This document shows, piece by piece, positions 10,616 through 18,821 of a stretch of 64,000 nt of DNA. Below the pieces are notes generated by a model that was not told where the DNA came from, ran no database searches, and saw only the letters and a program-made list of their open reading frames with translations. Source of the DNA: Splendidivirga corallicola. GTDB lineage: Bacteria > Bacteroidota > Bacteroidia > Cytophagales > Cyclobacteriaceae. The position numbers were made by a program, and so were the translations under genes. Position 1 is the stretch's first letter. Each line of letters begins with the position of its first letter. Location of the stretch: contig JAUJEA010000011.1 in the NCBI GenBank assembly GCA_030442035.1, positions 124,001-188,000 of the forward strand, given 5' to 3'.

Positions 10616-11215
10616 ATGAAGAAGTATTCAGTTAGTGATAGTAAGTTAATATCACTTTATAAAAATGGTAACGAAGAGGCTTTTGAACAACTCGTTGATC
10701 GGCATAAATCAAAGATTTTTACGGCCATTTATTTAATTGTAAAGGATAATTATATCGCTGAGGATCTGTTGCAAGAGACCTTGATTAAAGTGGTAAATAC
10801 GATTAAATGTGGTAAGTACAACGAAGAAGGGAAGTTTTTACCGTGGGTCATGAGAATTGCTCACAATCTTTCAATCGACTATTTCAGGAAAGCAAAAAGA
10901 TATCCTACCATCATCATGGAAAATGGTAGTAACGTCTTTAACAACTTAGAATTTTCTGAAGATTCTATTGAATCTTTACAAATAAAAAAGGATACCCATA
11001 AAAAACTAAAAACCTTAATCAAGGAGTTACCAACAGCTCAGAAAGAGGTATTAATTATGAGACATTATATGCAGATGAGTTTCCAGGAAATTGCGGATGC
11101 TACGGATGTCAGCATTAATACAGCTTTAGGCAGAATGAGATACGCCTTGATTAATTTAAGGAAAAAAATGCAAAAATATAATATAGCCTATGATCAAAAC
11201 ATTTACCCAAAATGA
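10616..11215 (+). CDS. ECF-type RNA polymerase sigma factor
   Basis: This 199-residue protein has the two domains of a group 4 sigma factor. Region 2 spans about residues 18-90 (FEQLVDRHKSKIFTAI, AEDLLQETL, PWVMRIAHNLSIDYFRK). Region 4 is at about 135-185 (LPTAQKEVLIMRHYM, SFQEIADATDVSINTALGRM), a helix-turn-helix for -35 recognition. The linker is short and there is no C-terminal extension. Its last 26 nt overlap the next gene, a small anti-sigma-like protein, so the two are translationally coupled. The regulon cannot be read from the window. Confidence 0.93.
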   Translation: MKKYSVSDSKLISLYKNGNEEAFEQLVDRHKSKIFTAIYLIVKDNYIAEDLLQETLIKVVNTIKCGKYNEEGKFLPWVMRIAHNLSIDYFRKAKRYPTIIMENGSNVFNNLEFSEDSIESLQIKKDTHKKLKTLIKELPTAQKEVLIMRHYMQMSFQEIADATDVSINTALGRMRYALINLRKKMQKYNIAYDQNIYPK

Positions 11216-11432
11216 CCTAATCAGGTACTACTATAATGAGATGTCCGAGGAGGAGAAGACGGAAATTGAAAATGCACTTGTAATTGACCCCAATCTGATG
11301 GAAGAGTACAGAGAAATCAGTACTACTGCAAGACTTATCAATGAAGTTGAAGTATCACCTTCGGAGCGAACAATCAGTAATATTCTTAGCTACTCAAAAA
11401 AGATCAATGTAAACTCCGTATGTAACTCGTAA
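11190..11432 (+). CDS. small anti-sigma-like partner of the ECF sigma factor
   Basis: This 80-residue protein starts with ATG at 11190 inside the end of the sigma gene. Its N-terminal pattern (TFTQNDLIRYYYNEMSEEEK followed by an acidic helix and PNLMEEYREIS) is like the N-terminal helical domain of Bacteroidota anti-sigma factors. It lacks the zinc-binding HxxxCxxC motif and has no membrane segment, so it could only bind the sigma factor in the cytoplasm. The 26-nt overlap implies coupled, near-stoichiometric synthesis. The role as anti-sigma or co-factor is inferred from position and shape only. Confidence 0.8.
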   Translation: MIKTFTQNDLIRYYYNEMSEEEKTEIENALVIDPNLMEEYREISTTARLINEVEVSPSERTISNILSYSKKINVNSVCNS

Positions 11433-11446
11433 TTTTAATAAGCTAC

Positions 11447-12097
11447 ATGCAGAGAAAAGAGCGTTTTGAGGCTTTTATAGAATATTTTTCAGAACACGAA
11501 CCTGACGCGGAAACGGAACTGCAATATGACAGTCCGTATGAATTGCTTATTGCCGTTATCCTGAGCGCCCAATGCACGGATAAACGGATCAATATGGTTA
11601 CACCAGCTTTATTCAGAGATTTTCCGACTCCTGAACATTTGGCAGCGAGCAACTTTGATGAATTGTTCCCTTATATCAAAAGTGTATCTTACCCAAACAA
11701 TAAAACCAAACACTTATTGGGTATGGCAAAGATGCTTGTGGAAAAATTTGATTCAAAAGTTCCTGATAATTTAAAGGAACTCCAGGAACTTCCTGGTGTA
11801 GGAAGAAAAACCGCCAACGTTATAGCCTCAGTCATTTATAATCAACCTACTATGGCGGTTGATACTCATGTGTTCCGGGTCTCCAAACGGCTTGGGCTTG
11901 CCACCCAAAATGCCAAAACTCCTCTTGAAGTTGAAAAGCAACTAATAAAATACATCCCGGAAAAACATATCCCAAAAGCACATCATTGGTTAATTTTACA
12001 CGGCAGGTATGTCTGCCTTGCCAGAAGGCCGAGATGTGAAGATTGCAAGATCACACAGTTTTGCCGTTATTACGAAAAAAACTATGTAACCCTCTGA
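11447..12097 (+). CDS. nth: endonuclease III
   Basis: Endonuclease III is a bifunctional DNA glycosylase/AP lyase that removes oxidised pyrimidines in base excision repair. The 216-residue length is typical. The helix-hairpin-helix LPGVGRKTANV carries the catalytic lysine K121, and AVDTHVFRVSKRLG carries the catalytic aspartate D139. The C-terminal 4Fe-4S loop is complete, with C-x6-C-x2-C-x5-C (CLARRPRCEDCKITQFC). It lies 14 bp after the anti-sigma-like gene and 12 bp before the asparagine-synthase-like gene, so a single transcript is possible. Confidence 0.96.
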   Translation: MQRKERFEAFIEYFSEHEPDAETELQYDSPYELLIAVILSAQCTDKRINMVTPALFRDFPTPEHLAASNFDELFPYIKSVSYPNNKTKHLLGMAKMLVEKFDSKVPDNLKELQELPGVGRKTANVIASVIYNQPTMAVDTHVFRVSKRLGLATQNAKTPLEVEKQLIKYIPEKHIPKAHHWLILHGRYVCLARRPRCEDCKITQFCRYYEKNYVTL

Positions 12098-12109
12098 TCA
12101 CATCCATGA

Positions 12110-13972
12110 ATGTGTGGCATAAATTTTATTCTGGATAAAAAAAAGACGCTTGATAAGGTTTTCATAGATCGCATGAACAGGGCTACAAGTCACAGAGGCC
12201 CGGACCATGATGATACATTGGAAATTGAATCGGATATCAGCAAATTTTTTTTGGGTCATAATCGATTAAAGATTATTGATTTAACCAAAAGATCTGATCA
12301 GCCATTCATTTCGGATGATAAGAACTTTATACTTATCTATAATGGTGAAATTTATAATTTTCATGATCTGAAAAACCAGCTGTTAAGAAAGGGTTATCTG
12401 TTTCGTTCGTCCTCCGATACAGAGGTACTTTTTTATTGGTTAATTGAAAATGGGAAGGAGGGTTTGAATGATCTACAGGGCATGTTTTCATTCATCTTCA
12501 TTAACAGGAATGATCAGACTGTTTTAATGAGTCGCGACAAACAAGGCATGAAGCCCCTTTTTTATTATGAAGATGATAAATACTTGATTGTCTCCTCTGA
12601 AATACAGGGTATCATAGCATCTGGCCTGGTTCAAAAATCCTTAAATGCCAAGCAAATTTCATTTTACCTGAACTTCAGATATGCCAGTCTTCCCGAAACT
12701 TTCTTTGAAGACATCTTTGAATTGCAACCGGGTAGTTATTTAAAGAAACCCTTTCAGGGGGAAAAAAAAATTGATTCATATCAAAAAGGGCTAAAATCCA
12801 ATATAGAGGATATCTCAAACAATGAACTCCTACAAAAAACAGAAGAAATACTGACAGACGCTGTGCATCGCCATCTTGTATGTGATGTCCCCTGGGGTCT
12901 TTTCCTAAGTGGAGGCGTAGATTCAACGCTGCTATTAGCATTGATCCGAGAATTTTTTGATGGACCCTTACAAACCTTCTCTATAAAACATCATCAGAGT
13001 GAAGGTTCATTTGGTACCGAGGATGGGTATTATGCAAAAAAAGCATCCCAGCAATACAGATCGGATCACTATGAACTCGAAATCCGAAATGATATACTCG
13101 ATAACTTCGAAGACTATGTATTGAAATCGGATCAACCGATTGGTGATAGTGGTGCATTGCTTACTTTGATGCTAAGCAATGAAGCCAGAGGCTCTGCTAA
13201 AATGATACTTTCTGGAGCAGGAGCAGATGAAATTTTTGCTGGTTATAACCGACATCTGGCATACTATCGATACCTGAAGTTCTATAAAGGAATACAATTT
13301 CTATATCCAATACTTACCGGCATATCCAAACTTCTTCCCACAGGTTTTAATCACCCGTTACGCAAAACAGCACAATTAGCACGCAAGTTTTGCTCACAAA
13401 TTGATCAAAATCGAATGCTGACATTCATTAATTTTACTTCATTAGACTTAAATAAGGAAATGCCAACAGGTTTTGATGTGAAGGAATTAATCTCTCATAG
13501 TTCAATACAAGAAAATATGCATGCTGCTTTGGCGTTGGATAGAGGTAACTATTTAGTTTCGGATGTATTGGCATTAAATGATAGAATGTCAATGAGATCC
13601 GGTATAGAAATGAGAATGCCTTTTCTTGATAATGAATTGCTCGATTTTATTTATACAATTCCTTCTACAAAACTTTTAGAAAATGGCAGAAAATGGATTT
13701 TAAGTGATCTTTTAAAAAGGAGGAATGGGCATGTTTATACCAAGAGAATGAAAGAGGGTTTTGGGCTCCCTATTGGTAACTGGATCCGCAAAGGAAAGGC
13801 TTCTGTCCTATTCCAATTTTTAAAGCAGGAAAAAAATATTATTTTTGACCACCTTCCAAGAATACAGATCCAACAGCTATTGTCGGACCATGAGAAAGGT
13901 AGGGCGGATAACAGCTTGTCACTTTGGTCTATAGCTACCTTGGCAAAATGGCTGGAAGTAAATTTTGATTGA
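12110..13972 (+). CDS. asnB: glutamine-dependent asparagine synthase-like amidotransferase
   Basis: The enzyme moves the amide of glutamine to an ATP-activated carboxylate; classical AsnB makes asparagine, but paralogues in glycan clusters amidate sugar acids. The start is the ATG at 12110, because Met-Cys-Gly puts the nucleophilic cysteine at position 2. The N-terminal class II glutaminase domain (1-200) shows HRGPD, YNGEIYNF and SSDTEVL. The synthetase domain carries the PP-loop SGGVDSTLLL near residue 270 and LSGAGADEIFAGYNRH near 370. Full length is 620 aa. The next gene, 15 bp downstream, is a glycosyltransferase, which favours a role in polysaccharide modification over bulk asparagine synthesis. 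That is an inference from context. Confidence 0.88.
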   Translation: MCGINFILDKKKTLDKVFIDRMNRATSHRGPDHDDTLEIESDISKFFLGHNRLKIIDLTKRSDQPFISDDKNFILIYNGEIYNFHDLKNQLLRKGYLFRSSSDTEVLFYWLIENGKEGLNDLQGMFSFIFINRNDQTVLMSRDKQGMKPLFYYEDDKYLIVSSEIQGIIASGLVQKSLNAKQISFYLNFRYASLPETFFEDIFELQPGSYLKKPFQGEKKIDSYQKGLKSNIEDISNNELLQKTEEILTDAVHRHLVCDVPWGLFLSGGVDSTLLLALIREFFDGPLQTFSIKHHQSEGSFGTEDGYYAKKASQQYRSDHYELEIRNDILDNFEDYVLKSDQPIGDSGALLTLMLSNEARGSAKMILSGAGADEIFAGYNRHLAYYRYLKFYKGIQFLYPILTGISKLLPTGFNHPLRKTAQLARKFCSQIDQNRMLTFINFTSLDLNKEMPTGFDVKELISHSSIQENMHAALALDRGNYLVSDVLALNDRMSMRSGIEMRMPFLDNELLDFIYTIPSTKLLENGRKWILSDLLKRRNGHVYTKRMKEGFGLPIGNWIRKGKASVLFQFLKQEKNIIFDHLPRIQIQQLLSDHEKGRADNSLSLWSIATLAKWLEVNFD

Positions 13973-13987
13973 ATGGTTGGCTAAAAA

Positions 13988-15211
13988 ATGAAGGTTCTAT
14001 ACATACATCAGTATTTCAAAACTCCGGAGGAGGGGGGTGCTATTCGTTCCTATTACCTGGCTACCGGTCTTGCGGAGAATGGATATGATGTAGAAATGAT
14101 TACATCCCATGGGTATAAAGAAAGTATCACAAAAAGCATTGATGGAATCAAAATTCATTATTTACCTGTAGCCTATCAAAATAAATTTGGATTCATAAGA
14201 CGTATCTATGCCTTCATCAAATTCCTGTGGTTAGCCTTTAAAAAAGCGAAAGAGATCAAGGATGTAGACATTGTATATGCCACATCAACTCCTTTGACTA
14301 TCGGTCTCCTTGCACTTTGGATCAAGAAGAAGTTTAAAATACCATTTTATTTTGAAGTACGTGATCTTTGGCCTGAAGCTCCCATACAAATGGGTGTAGT
14401 AAGGAACGGTTTATTAAAACGTCTCCTGGTCAAATTGGAAAAAACTATTTATCAAGAAGCTGATAAAATCATCGCACTATCTCCAGGCATTAGAGATGGC
14501 ATTAAGAAAATCAGCCCACAAAAATCTGTTTATGTGATCCCGAATATGTCGGACTGTGATTTTTTCAACATAGAGGCCAAAGAAAAAAGGCTTGAAAAGA
14601 AATTCAAAGTAGAGAAACGCTTTGTCATTACATATTTCGGAGCAATTGGCAAGGTAAATCACTTAGACTATTTTCTGGACTTTGTTGAAGCAGCTAAAAA
14701 GAAGCATCTCAAACTATCATTCATCATTGCAGGACAAGGCTCTGAAGTGAAGAGATTAAAGAAAAATGCCCGGCTGAGACATCTTAATGCGCTACAATTT
14801 CTACCCTTTCAAAACAAAGAGGGTATAAGAGAGGTATTAAATATCACGGATGCGGTATATATTTCATTTGCTAACAAACCCATTCTACAAACAAATAGTC
14901 CCAACAAATTCTTTGATGCTCTTGCAGCCGGAAAGTTGATTATCACCAATACAAACGGCTGGGTGAGGGAAATTTCAGAATCTCACAGATGCGGATTTTA
15001 CTACAATCCAGAAAATCCAAGACAAATTATAGATAAGCTAAAACCCATTGTAAACGACAGAAATTATCTTCTCAGCTTCCAGAATAATTCCAGATCAATG
15101 GCAGAACTATACTATTCTAAAGAGCTTCAGGTACAAAAACTCTTAAAGGTATTCAATAACGAGCATCAGATGCGTATCAACGATTCTTCGGTTTATATTT
15201 TGACCGCGTAA
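13988..15211 (+). CDS. glycosyltransferase family 4 protein, WbuB/WcaI-like
   Basis: This 407-residue protein has a GT-B fold layout. The N-terminal acceptor domain shows HQYFKTPEEGGAIRSYYLA, characteristic of WbuB-like GT4 enzymes that transfer N-acetylaminosugars, and FEVRDLWPEAPIQMG in the middle. The C-terminal donor domain begins near residue 205 (RFVITYFGAIGKVNHLDYFL) and has the nucleotide-sugar contact region SPNKFFDALAAGKLIITN. It follows the AsnB-like gene by 15 bp. Its last 35 nt overlap the end of gldB on the other strand. The donor and acceptor cannot be read from the sequence. Confidence 0.9.
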   Translation: MKVLYIHQYFKTPEEGGAIRSYYLATGLAENGYDVEMITSHGYKESITKSIDGIKIHYLPVAYQNKFGFIRRIYAFIKFLWLAFKKAKEIKDVDIVYATSTPLTIGLLALWIKKKFKIPFYFEVRDLWPEAPIQMGVVRNGLLKRLLVKLEKTIYQEADKIIALSPGIRDGIKKISPQKSVYVIPNMSDCDFFNIEAKEKRLEKKFKVEKRFVITYFGAIGKVNHLDYFLDFVEAAKKKHLKLSFIIAGQGSEVKRLKKNARLRHLNALQFLPFQNKEGIREVLNITDAVYISFANKPILQTNSPNKFFDALAAGKLIITNTNGWVREISESHRCGFYYNPENPRQIIDKLKPIVNDRNYLLSFQNNSRSMAELYYSKELQVQKLLKVFNNEHQMRINDSSVYILTA

Positions 15212-16175
15212 AAATCTTTTGTGCATCCTTCTCTTTCATAAGCTCCTGGAAGCTAGCTCCTGTATTTTCCATATATCTTCTGACGATCTCCCAACCAAGC
15301 CATTGACCAATTCTTCCCGGACATTCATTTCCGATCTCAGGTACATTTGGCCTTTCACTAATAAACTTGGTTTTGACAAAGTGGTTTGTTTCGTATAACA
15401 AGGAATTGTCCAGGAAATGAGCCCATATGGTTTCTTGATTTGCAAAAGCTCCATCAATTTCTTCTTTTGAATAACCAATGATTAAGCTATCGGGAATGCA
15501 TGGCATCATTCTTTTGGTGAACTCATATGCTTTCCCATAATAGATCATTTCGGCCAGCATGGATTTGTCATGTAAATCCGTCTTATTGAATTGATCTGAT
15601 AAAAACATCACTGATGACGGAACCAGATGCTCCTTGGTTAAACGATTAAGAATGTACTGAGGAACACCCAAAGGTTTATAACTGCCATCATTGGCCAAAA
15701 ACCAATCTAACCCGATAATGATTTCATCATTTGATATGTAAAGATCATTTCCGTCTCCAATGCCAGTTACAATTGTTTTTATTTTCGGCGGATTGAATTC
15801 CGGATAATAATGTTTCATCATTTTGAAGGCTGTGGTGTATTGCTTTTTTTGTTTGCCAAAATCACCATACACTTTTCTTGTTTCTTGATATAAGGTATCC
15901 AGGAAAGGGTCGTTTGAAAGCTTTACAAGTTTATTCACCAAAATAGAATCGTGCGGATATTGGGAACGTTGATAAAAAGCTTCTGAGAGTGTGACATGTT
16001 CTTTAAGAAACTTAGTCATGTCAACATCATTTTTAGCTAGGAAAAACGGATCTTCCAGTCTTTCCACATGGAGATCCAAATCGATAGAGGAGACATCTAT
16101 TTCTTTACATTGATCATTTGTACAGGAAAAAAGGCCAATCAATAATAGCACAACCCACAAGGCGTTCTTAATCAT
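15177..16175 (-). CDS. gldB: gliding motility lipoprotein GldB
   Basis: GldB is a cell-envelope lipoprotein needed for Bacteroidota gliding. The start is taken as ATG 16175 rather than the in-frame TTG at 16187, because it gives a compact lipoprotein signal (MIKNALWVVLLLIGLFSC) with the lipid-accepting cysteine after LFS. The mature part shows the GldB features: DLDLHVERLEDPFF, GLDWFLANDGSYKPLGVPQY, the DUF2268-like metalloprotease-fold segment around KTDLHDKSMLAEMIYYG, and the C-terminal PGRIGQWLGWEIVRRYM. The length (332 aa) fits GldB. Its 3' end overlaps the glycosyltransferase gene by 35 nt in convergent orientation. No gldC is next to it, unlike the gldBC pair of flavobacteria. Confidence 0.92.
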   Translation of the reverse strand: MIKNALWVVLLLIGLFSCTNDQCKEIDVSSIDLDLHVERLEDPFFLAKNDVDMTKFLKEHVTLSEAFYQRSQYPHDSILVNKLVKLSNDPFLDTLYQETRKVYGDFGKQKKQYTTAFKMMKHYYPEFNPPKIKTIVTGIGDGNDLYISNDEIIIGLDWFLANDGSYKPLGVPQYILNRLTKEHLVPSSVMFLSDQFNKTDLHDKSMLAEMIYYGKAYEFTKRMMPCIPDSLIIGYSKEEIDGAFANQETIWAHFLDNSLLYETNHFVKTKFISERPNVPEIGNECPGRIGQWLGWEIVRRYMENTGASFQELMKEKDAQKIFTRSKYKPKNR

Positions 16176-16238
16176 TAGATAAATCAATTAAAATTAGTAA
16201 TAAGTTTTTCTTTGGTTCTTAATTATTTAATTACCCTA

Positions 16239-16246
16239 TATTTTTG
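16239..16246 (+). promoter_or_regulatory. -7 box upstream of the outer-membrane barrel gene
   Basis: TATTTTTG at 16239-16246 matches TAnnTTTG and lies 44 bp before the ATG. The nearest upstream TTTG (16211-16214) is 24 nt away, longer than the preferred spacing, so this is a moderate call. Confidence 0.4.
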
Positions 16247-16290
16247 CGTCTATCGTTTCAAAACTGTCAAGACGATCTAGGGTTAAAACT

Positions 16291-16944
16291 ATGAAAAAAA
16301 TCTTTCTAGTCATTTGTTCAATTTTTATTGGTTCTTACATCAAGGCGCAAGACCAAAGCATACCGCTGGAATTAGGAATAAAAATTAGTCCTTACCTAAT
16401 CTCCAACAGATCAAGCACTGAGTCCGATACTTTGCATATTTCAGGCAATGGTGCAAATCTTAGTCTTGGCGGTGGGATCTTTCTGAAGAAAAGCATTGGA
16501 AGTAATTATTACTTTACAAGCGGACTTATTTACATTCCTAAAAAAGTAAATGTCGAGCTAAGAAATAATAATACCAACTCCACAATAATTGAAAAGTTCA
16601 ATCTTCAGTATCTTCAGGTTCCCGTGCATTTAATGTTGTTTACAAATGAAATTACGCTTGATACAAAGATATATTTTCTGACAGGCTTAAATTTTGAAGT
16701 TAAAATTTCTGAAAAAAATAAGAGCAACGAAAACGTGTATATTGATACTTTTAAGTTTTTTGATACATCCTTATCGTTGGGCACCGGGATTGAATATCGT
16801 TTAGGCCACAGCACAATGCTCTATTTAGGGCTTGTTTATCAGCGTGGACTGTTCAATATTATTTCTGAACAACTGATTAACAGTGATTCCGACCTTGTAG
16901 TTAAAAATGATTTATTCAGCCTTGATCTGGCCATAAAGTTTTAG
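16291..16944 (+). CDS. outer-membrane beta-barrel protein
   Basis: This 217-residue protein has a clear signal peptide (MKKIFLVICSIFIGSYIKAQ) followed by alternating hydrophobic/polar strands and a C-terminal strand ending in the aromatic pattern LDLAIKF, typical of small 8-10-stranded barrels of the OMP_b-brl/PorT-like type. It is next to gldB but divergent from it. It lacks the conserved features I know of true PorT, so no type IX secretion role is claimed. Function unknown. A strong inverted repeat follows the stop codon. Confidence 0.85.
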   Translation: MKKIFLVICSIFIGSYIKAQDQSIPLELGIKISPYLISNRSSTESDTLHISGNGANLSLGGGIFLKKSIGSNYYFTSGLIYIPKKVNVELRNNNTNSTIIEKFNLQYLQVPVHLMLFTNEITLDTKIYFLTGLNFEVKISEKNKSNENVYIDTFKFFDTSLSLGTGIEYRLGHSTMLYLGLVYQRGLFNIISEQLINSDSDLVVKNDLFSLDLAIKF

Positions 16945-16947
16945 ACA

Positions 16948-16979
16948 GATGCGGAAGCCTGATGATAAGCTTCCGCATC
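16948..16979. terminator. bidirectional hairpin between barrel gene and rng
   Basis: GATGCGGAAGC (16948-16958) and GCTTCCGCATC (16969-16979) form a perfect 11-bp stem with a 10-nt loop. It lies between two convergent genes and includes part of the rng stop codon. There is no long T-run, so it may act as a transcript-end stabiliser as much as a terminator. Confidence 0.6.
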
Positions 16980-18531
16980 AGCCAATTTCAATTTCTTCTC
17001 CTGTTTTTGTCAAAAATTTGAATTCTGTAATTCCCAAGGAGGAATCTTCAATGATATTTATCCATTTGTGATATTTGAGAAACCACTTGACACGTTTTGA
17101 GAAAATACCCTTGGTAAAATAGGAATGTAAGTAGGGATGCAATGCAATCTGAACGTTATGTTCATTTTGCTTTTGCAATATGTACTCCAAATTCTGCTCG
17201 ATTTGATCTGACACCAAAATGGAAGCCGATATTTTACCGGTACCATTACACGAAGGACATTTTTCAAGTGTGCTGATATTCAGTTCAGGGCGAACTCTTT
17301 GACGTGTTATTTGCATAAGCCCGAACTTGCTGAGGGGAAGAACGGTAAACTTTGAACGGTCATCCTGCATCTCCTCCTTCATTTTCTTGAAAAGGAGTTT
17401 TTTATTGTCAGGTTTCTTCATATCGATGAAATCAATTACAATAATTCCACCCATATCACGAAGCCTTAATTGCCTGGCAATCTCTTTCGCAGCTTGTAAA
17501 TTCACCGTTAACGCAGTAGTCTCCTGATCCTCCTCCGCATTGGATTTATTCCCACTATTTACGTCTATAACATGAAGTGCTTCGGTATGCTCAATAATTA
17601 AATAACCTCCACCAGGAATGCTAACAGACTGACCAAAGAGTGTTTTGAGTTGTTTTTCAATACCAAAATTCTCAAAGATCTTGGCTTTGCCGTTATACTT
17701 CTTAACAATCTTTTCCTTATCAGGAGCAATTGTTTTTATATATGATTTTACTTCATCATATATTTCCTTGTCATCGGTTGTAATGCTATCAAATGATTCG
17801 TTTAGCATGTCACGAAGCATGGATGAAGCACGGCTTATTTCTCCAATAACCTTCTCACGTGGCTTGGCGGTTTTCATTTTTTTCACGCCATCCTCCCAAA
17901 TCTTTACGAGATTTTTAAGGTCTCTATCCAAATCGGCTACCTCCTTACCCTGAGCAACCGTTCTGATGATAATTCCAAAGTTTTCAGGTTTGATGGAGGA
18001 AATTAGACGCATGAGCCTTTTTCTCTCTTCACTGTCACCTATCTTCTTAGAAATATTGACCGTATTAGAGAAAGGCACTATCACCATATACCTTCCGGCT
18101 ATGGATAACTCGCAGGATAATCGCGGCCCTTTTGACGAAATTGGTTCTTTTACAATTTGAACCAGAATTTGCTGATTTTTTGAAAGAACCTGAGAGATTT
18201 TTCCAAATTTATCAATGTCAGGCTCAATCTTAAAATTGCTTATTTTAGGATAAGCATTCTTTTTTGTTGAAGCAAGTTTAGAAAATTTATTGAGCGATTT
18301 TACCTTAGGACCCAAATCCAAATAATGCAGAAAAGCATCTTTTTCATAGCCAATATCGATGAAAGCAGCATTCAAACCCTGCACAACTTTCTTAACGGCT
18401 CCTAGGTAAACATCTCCTACAGTAAATTGGGTTCCGTTGTCTTCAAAATGAAACTCAACTAAACTCTTGTCTTTTAATAGGGCTATACGACATCCATTTT
18501 GAGTAGAATTGATTACTAATTCATTACTCAA
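16978..18531 (-). CDS. rng: ribonuclease E/G
   Basis: This endoribonuclease takes part in rRNA maturation and mRNA decay. The 517-residue length corresponds to the catalytic half of RNase E or to full RNase G. The S1 RNA-binding domain is at about 35-125 (GDVYLGAVKKVVQGLNAAFI, IGYEKDAFLHYLDLG). The catalytic metal-binding aspartates lie in HVIDVNSGN and IIVIDFIDMKKPDNKK, and the zinc-link CPSCNGTGK is at about 420-430. The start is TTG 18531 (TTG AGT AAT GAA TTA), which gives the usual Bacteroidota N-terminus SNELVINS; no ATG fits. It follows the 29-codon COX24-like gene after a 151-nt leader with strong secondary structure. Confidence 0.96.
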   Translation of the reverse strand: MSNELVINSTQNGCRIALLKDKSLVEFHFEDNGTQFTVGDVYLGAVKKVVQGLNAAFIDIGYEKDAFLHYLDLGPKVKSLNKFSKLASTKKNAYPKISNFKIEPDIDKFGKISQVLSKNQQILVQIVKEPISSKGPRLSCELSIAGRYMVIVPFSNTVNISKKIGDSEERKRLMRLISSIKPENFGIIIRTVAQGKEVADLDRDLKNLVKIWEDGVKKMKTAKPREKVIGEISRASSMLRDMLNESFDSITTDDKEIYDEVKSYIKTIAPDKEKIVKKYNGKAKIFENFGIEKQLKTLFGQSVSIPGGGYLIIEHTEALHVIDVNSGNKSNAEEDQETTALTVNLQAAKEIARQLRLRDMGGIIVIDFIDMKKPDNKKLLFKKMKEEMQDDRSKFTVLPLSKFGLMQITRQRVRPELNISTLEKCPSCNGTGKISASILVSDQIEQNLEYILQKQNEHNVQIALHPYLHSYFTKGIFSKRVKWFLKYHKWINIIEDSSLGITEFKFLTKTGEEIEIG

Positions 18532-18591
18532 ATTCGTAGTATTTTAATTTACAATAAATTGATGTGTATAGTGTGCGAGAAAATAGTTAAG

Positions 18592-18681
18592 CTTTAGCAA
18601 ACTGTAATAGGCAAATTGTTTTCCTGTAGCTTGAAGGATTGGAGAAACAATCGCAGAAATACTATGCACAATTTGCTAAAG
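18592..18681 (-). promoter_or_regulatory. structured leader between the COX24-like gene and rng
   Basis: On the minus strand CTTTAGCAAA and TTTGCTAAAG arms (18672-18681 and 18592-18601) form a perfect 10-bp outer stem. Inside it GATTGTTTCTCC and GGAAAACAATTTG can pair imperfectly to give a second stem. The element starts 2 nt after the COX24-like stop codon and ends about 60 nt before the rng start. It resembles, in position only, the hairpin leaders through which RNase E controls its own mRNA in enterobacteria. Confidence 0.5.
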
Positions 18682-18682
18682 A

Positions 18683-18772
18683 TTACTTCTTCTTGTGTCT
18701 GTTTTTTCTAAGACGCTTCTTCCTTTTGTGAGTAGCAATCTTATGTCTTTTTCTTTTTTTACCGCAAGGCAT
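18683..18772 (-). CDS. 29-residue basic protein, AURKAIP1/COX24 (mS38-like) type
   Basis: An ATG at 18772 opens 29 codons ending in TAA at 18683. The product starts MPCGKKRKRHKIATHKRKK and is nearly all lysine, arginine and histidine. This is the conserved tiny Bacteroidota protein annotated as AURKAIP1/COX24 domain protein, whose mitochondrial relatives (mS38) are small ribosomal subunit proteins. A ribosome-bound role is therefore likely but inferred. The gene lies between the TPR gene (49 bp upstream) and rng (151 bp downstream) on the same strand. Confidence 0.9.
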   Translation of the reverse strand: MPCGKKRKRHKIATHKRKKRLRKNRHKKK

Positions 18773-18821
18773 AAATTTTAACTTTTTTTAAAATTGGATA
18801 ACCAAAATGTTTAACAATATT

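Noticed and set aside
16291-16944. Calling the barrel protein PorT of the type IX secretion system
   Set aside because: Only general barrel features are visible and no specific PorT sequence is recognisable; proximity to gldB alone is weak evidence.
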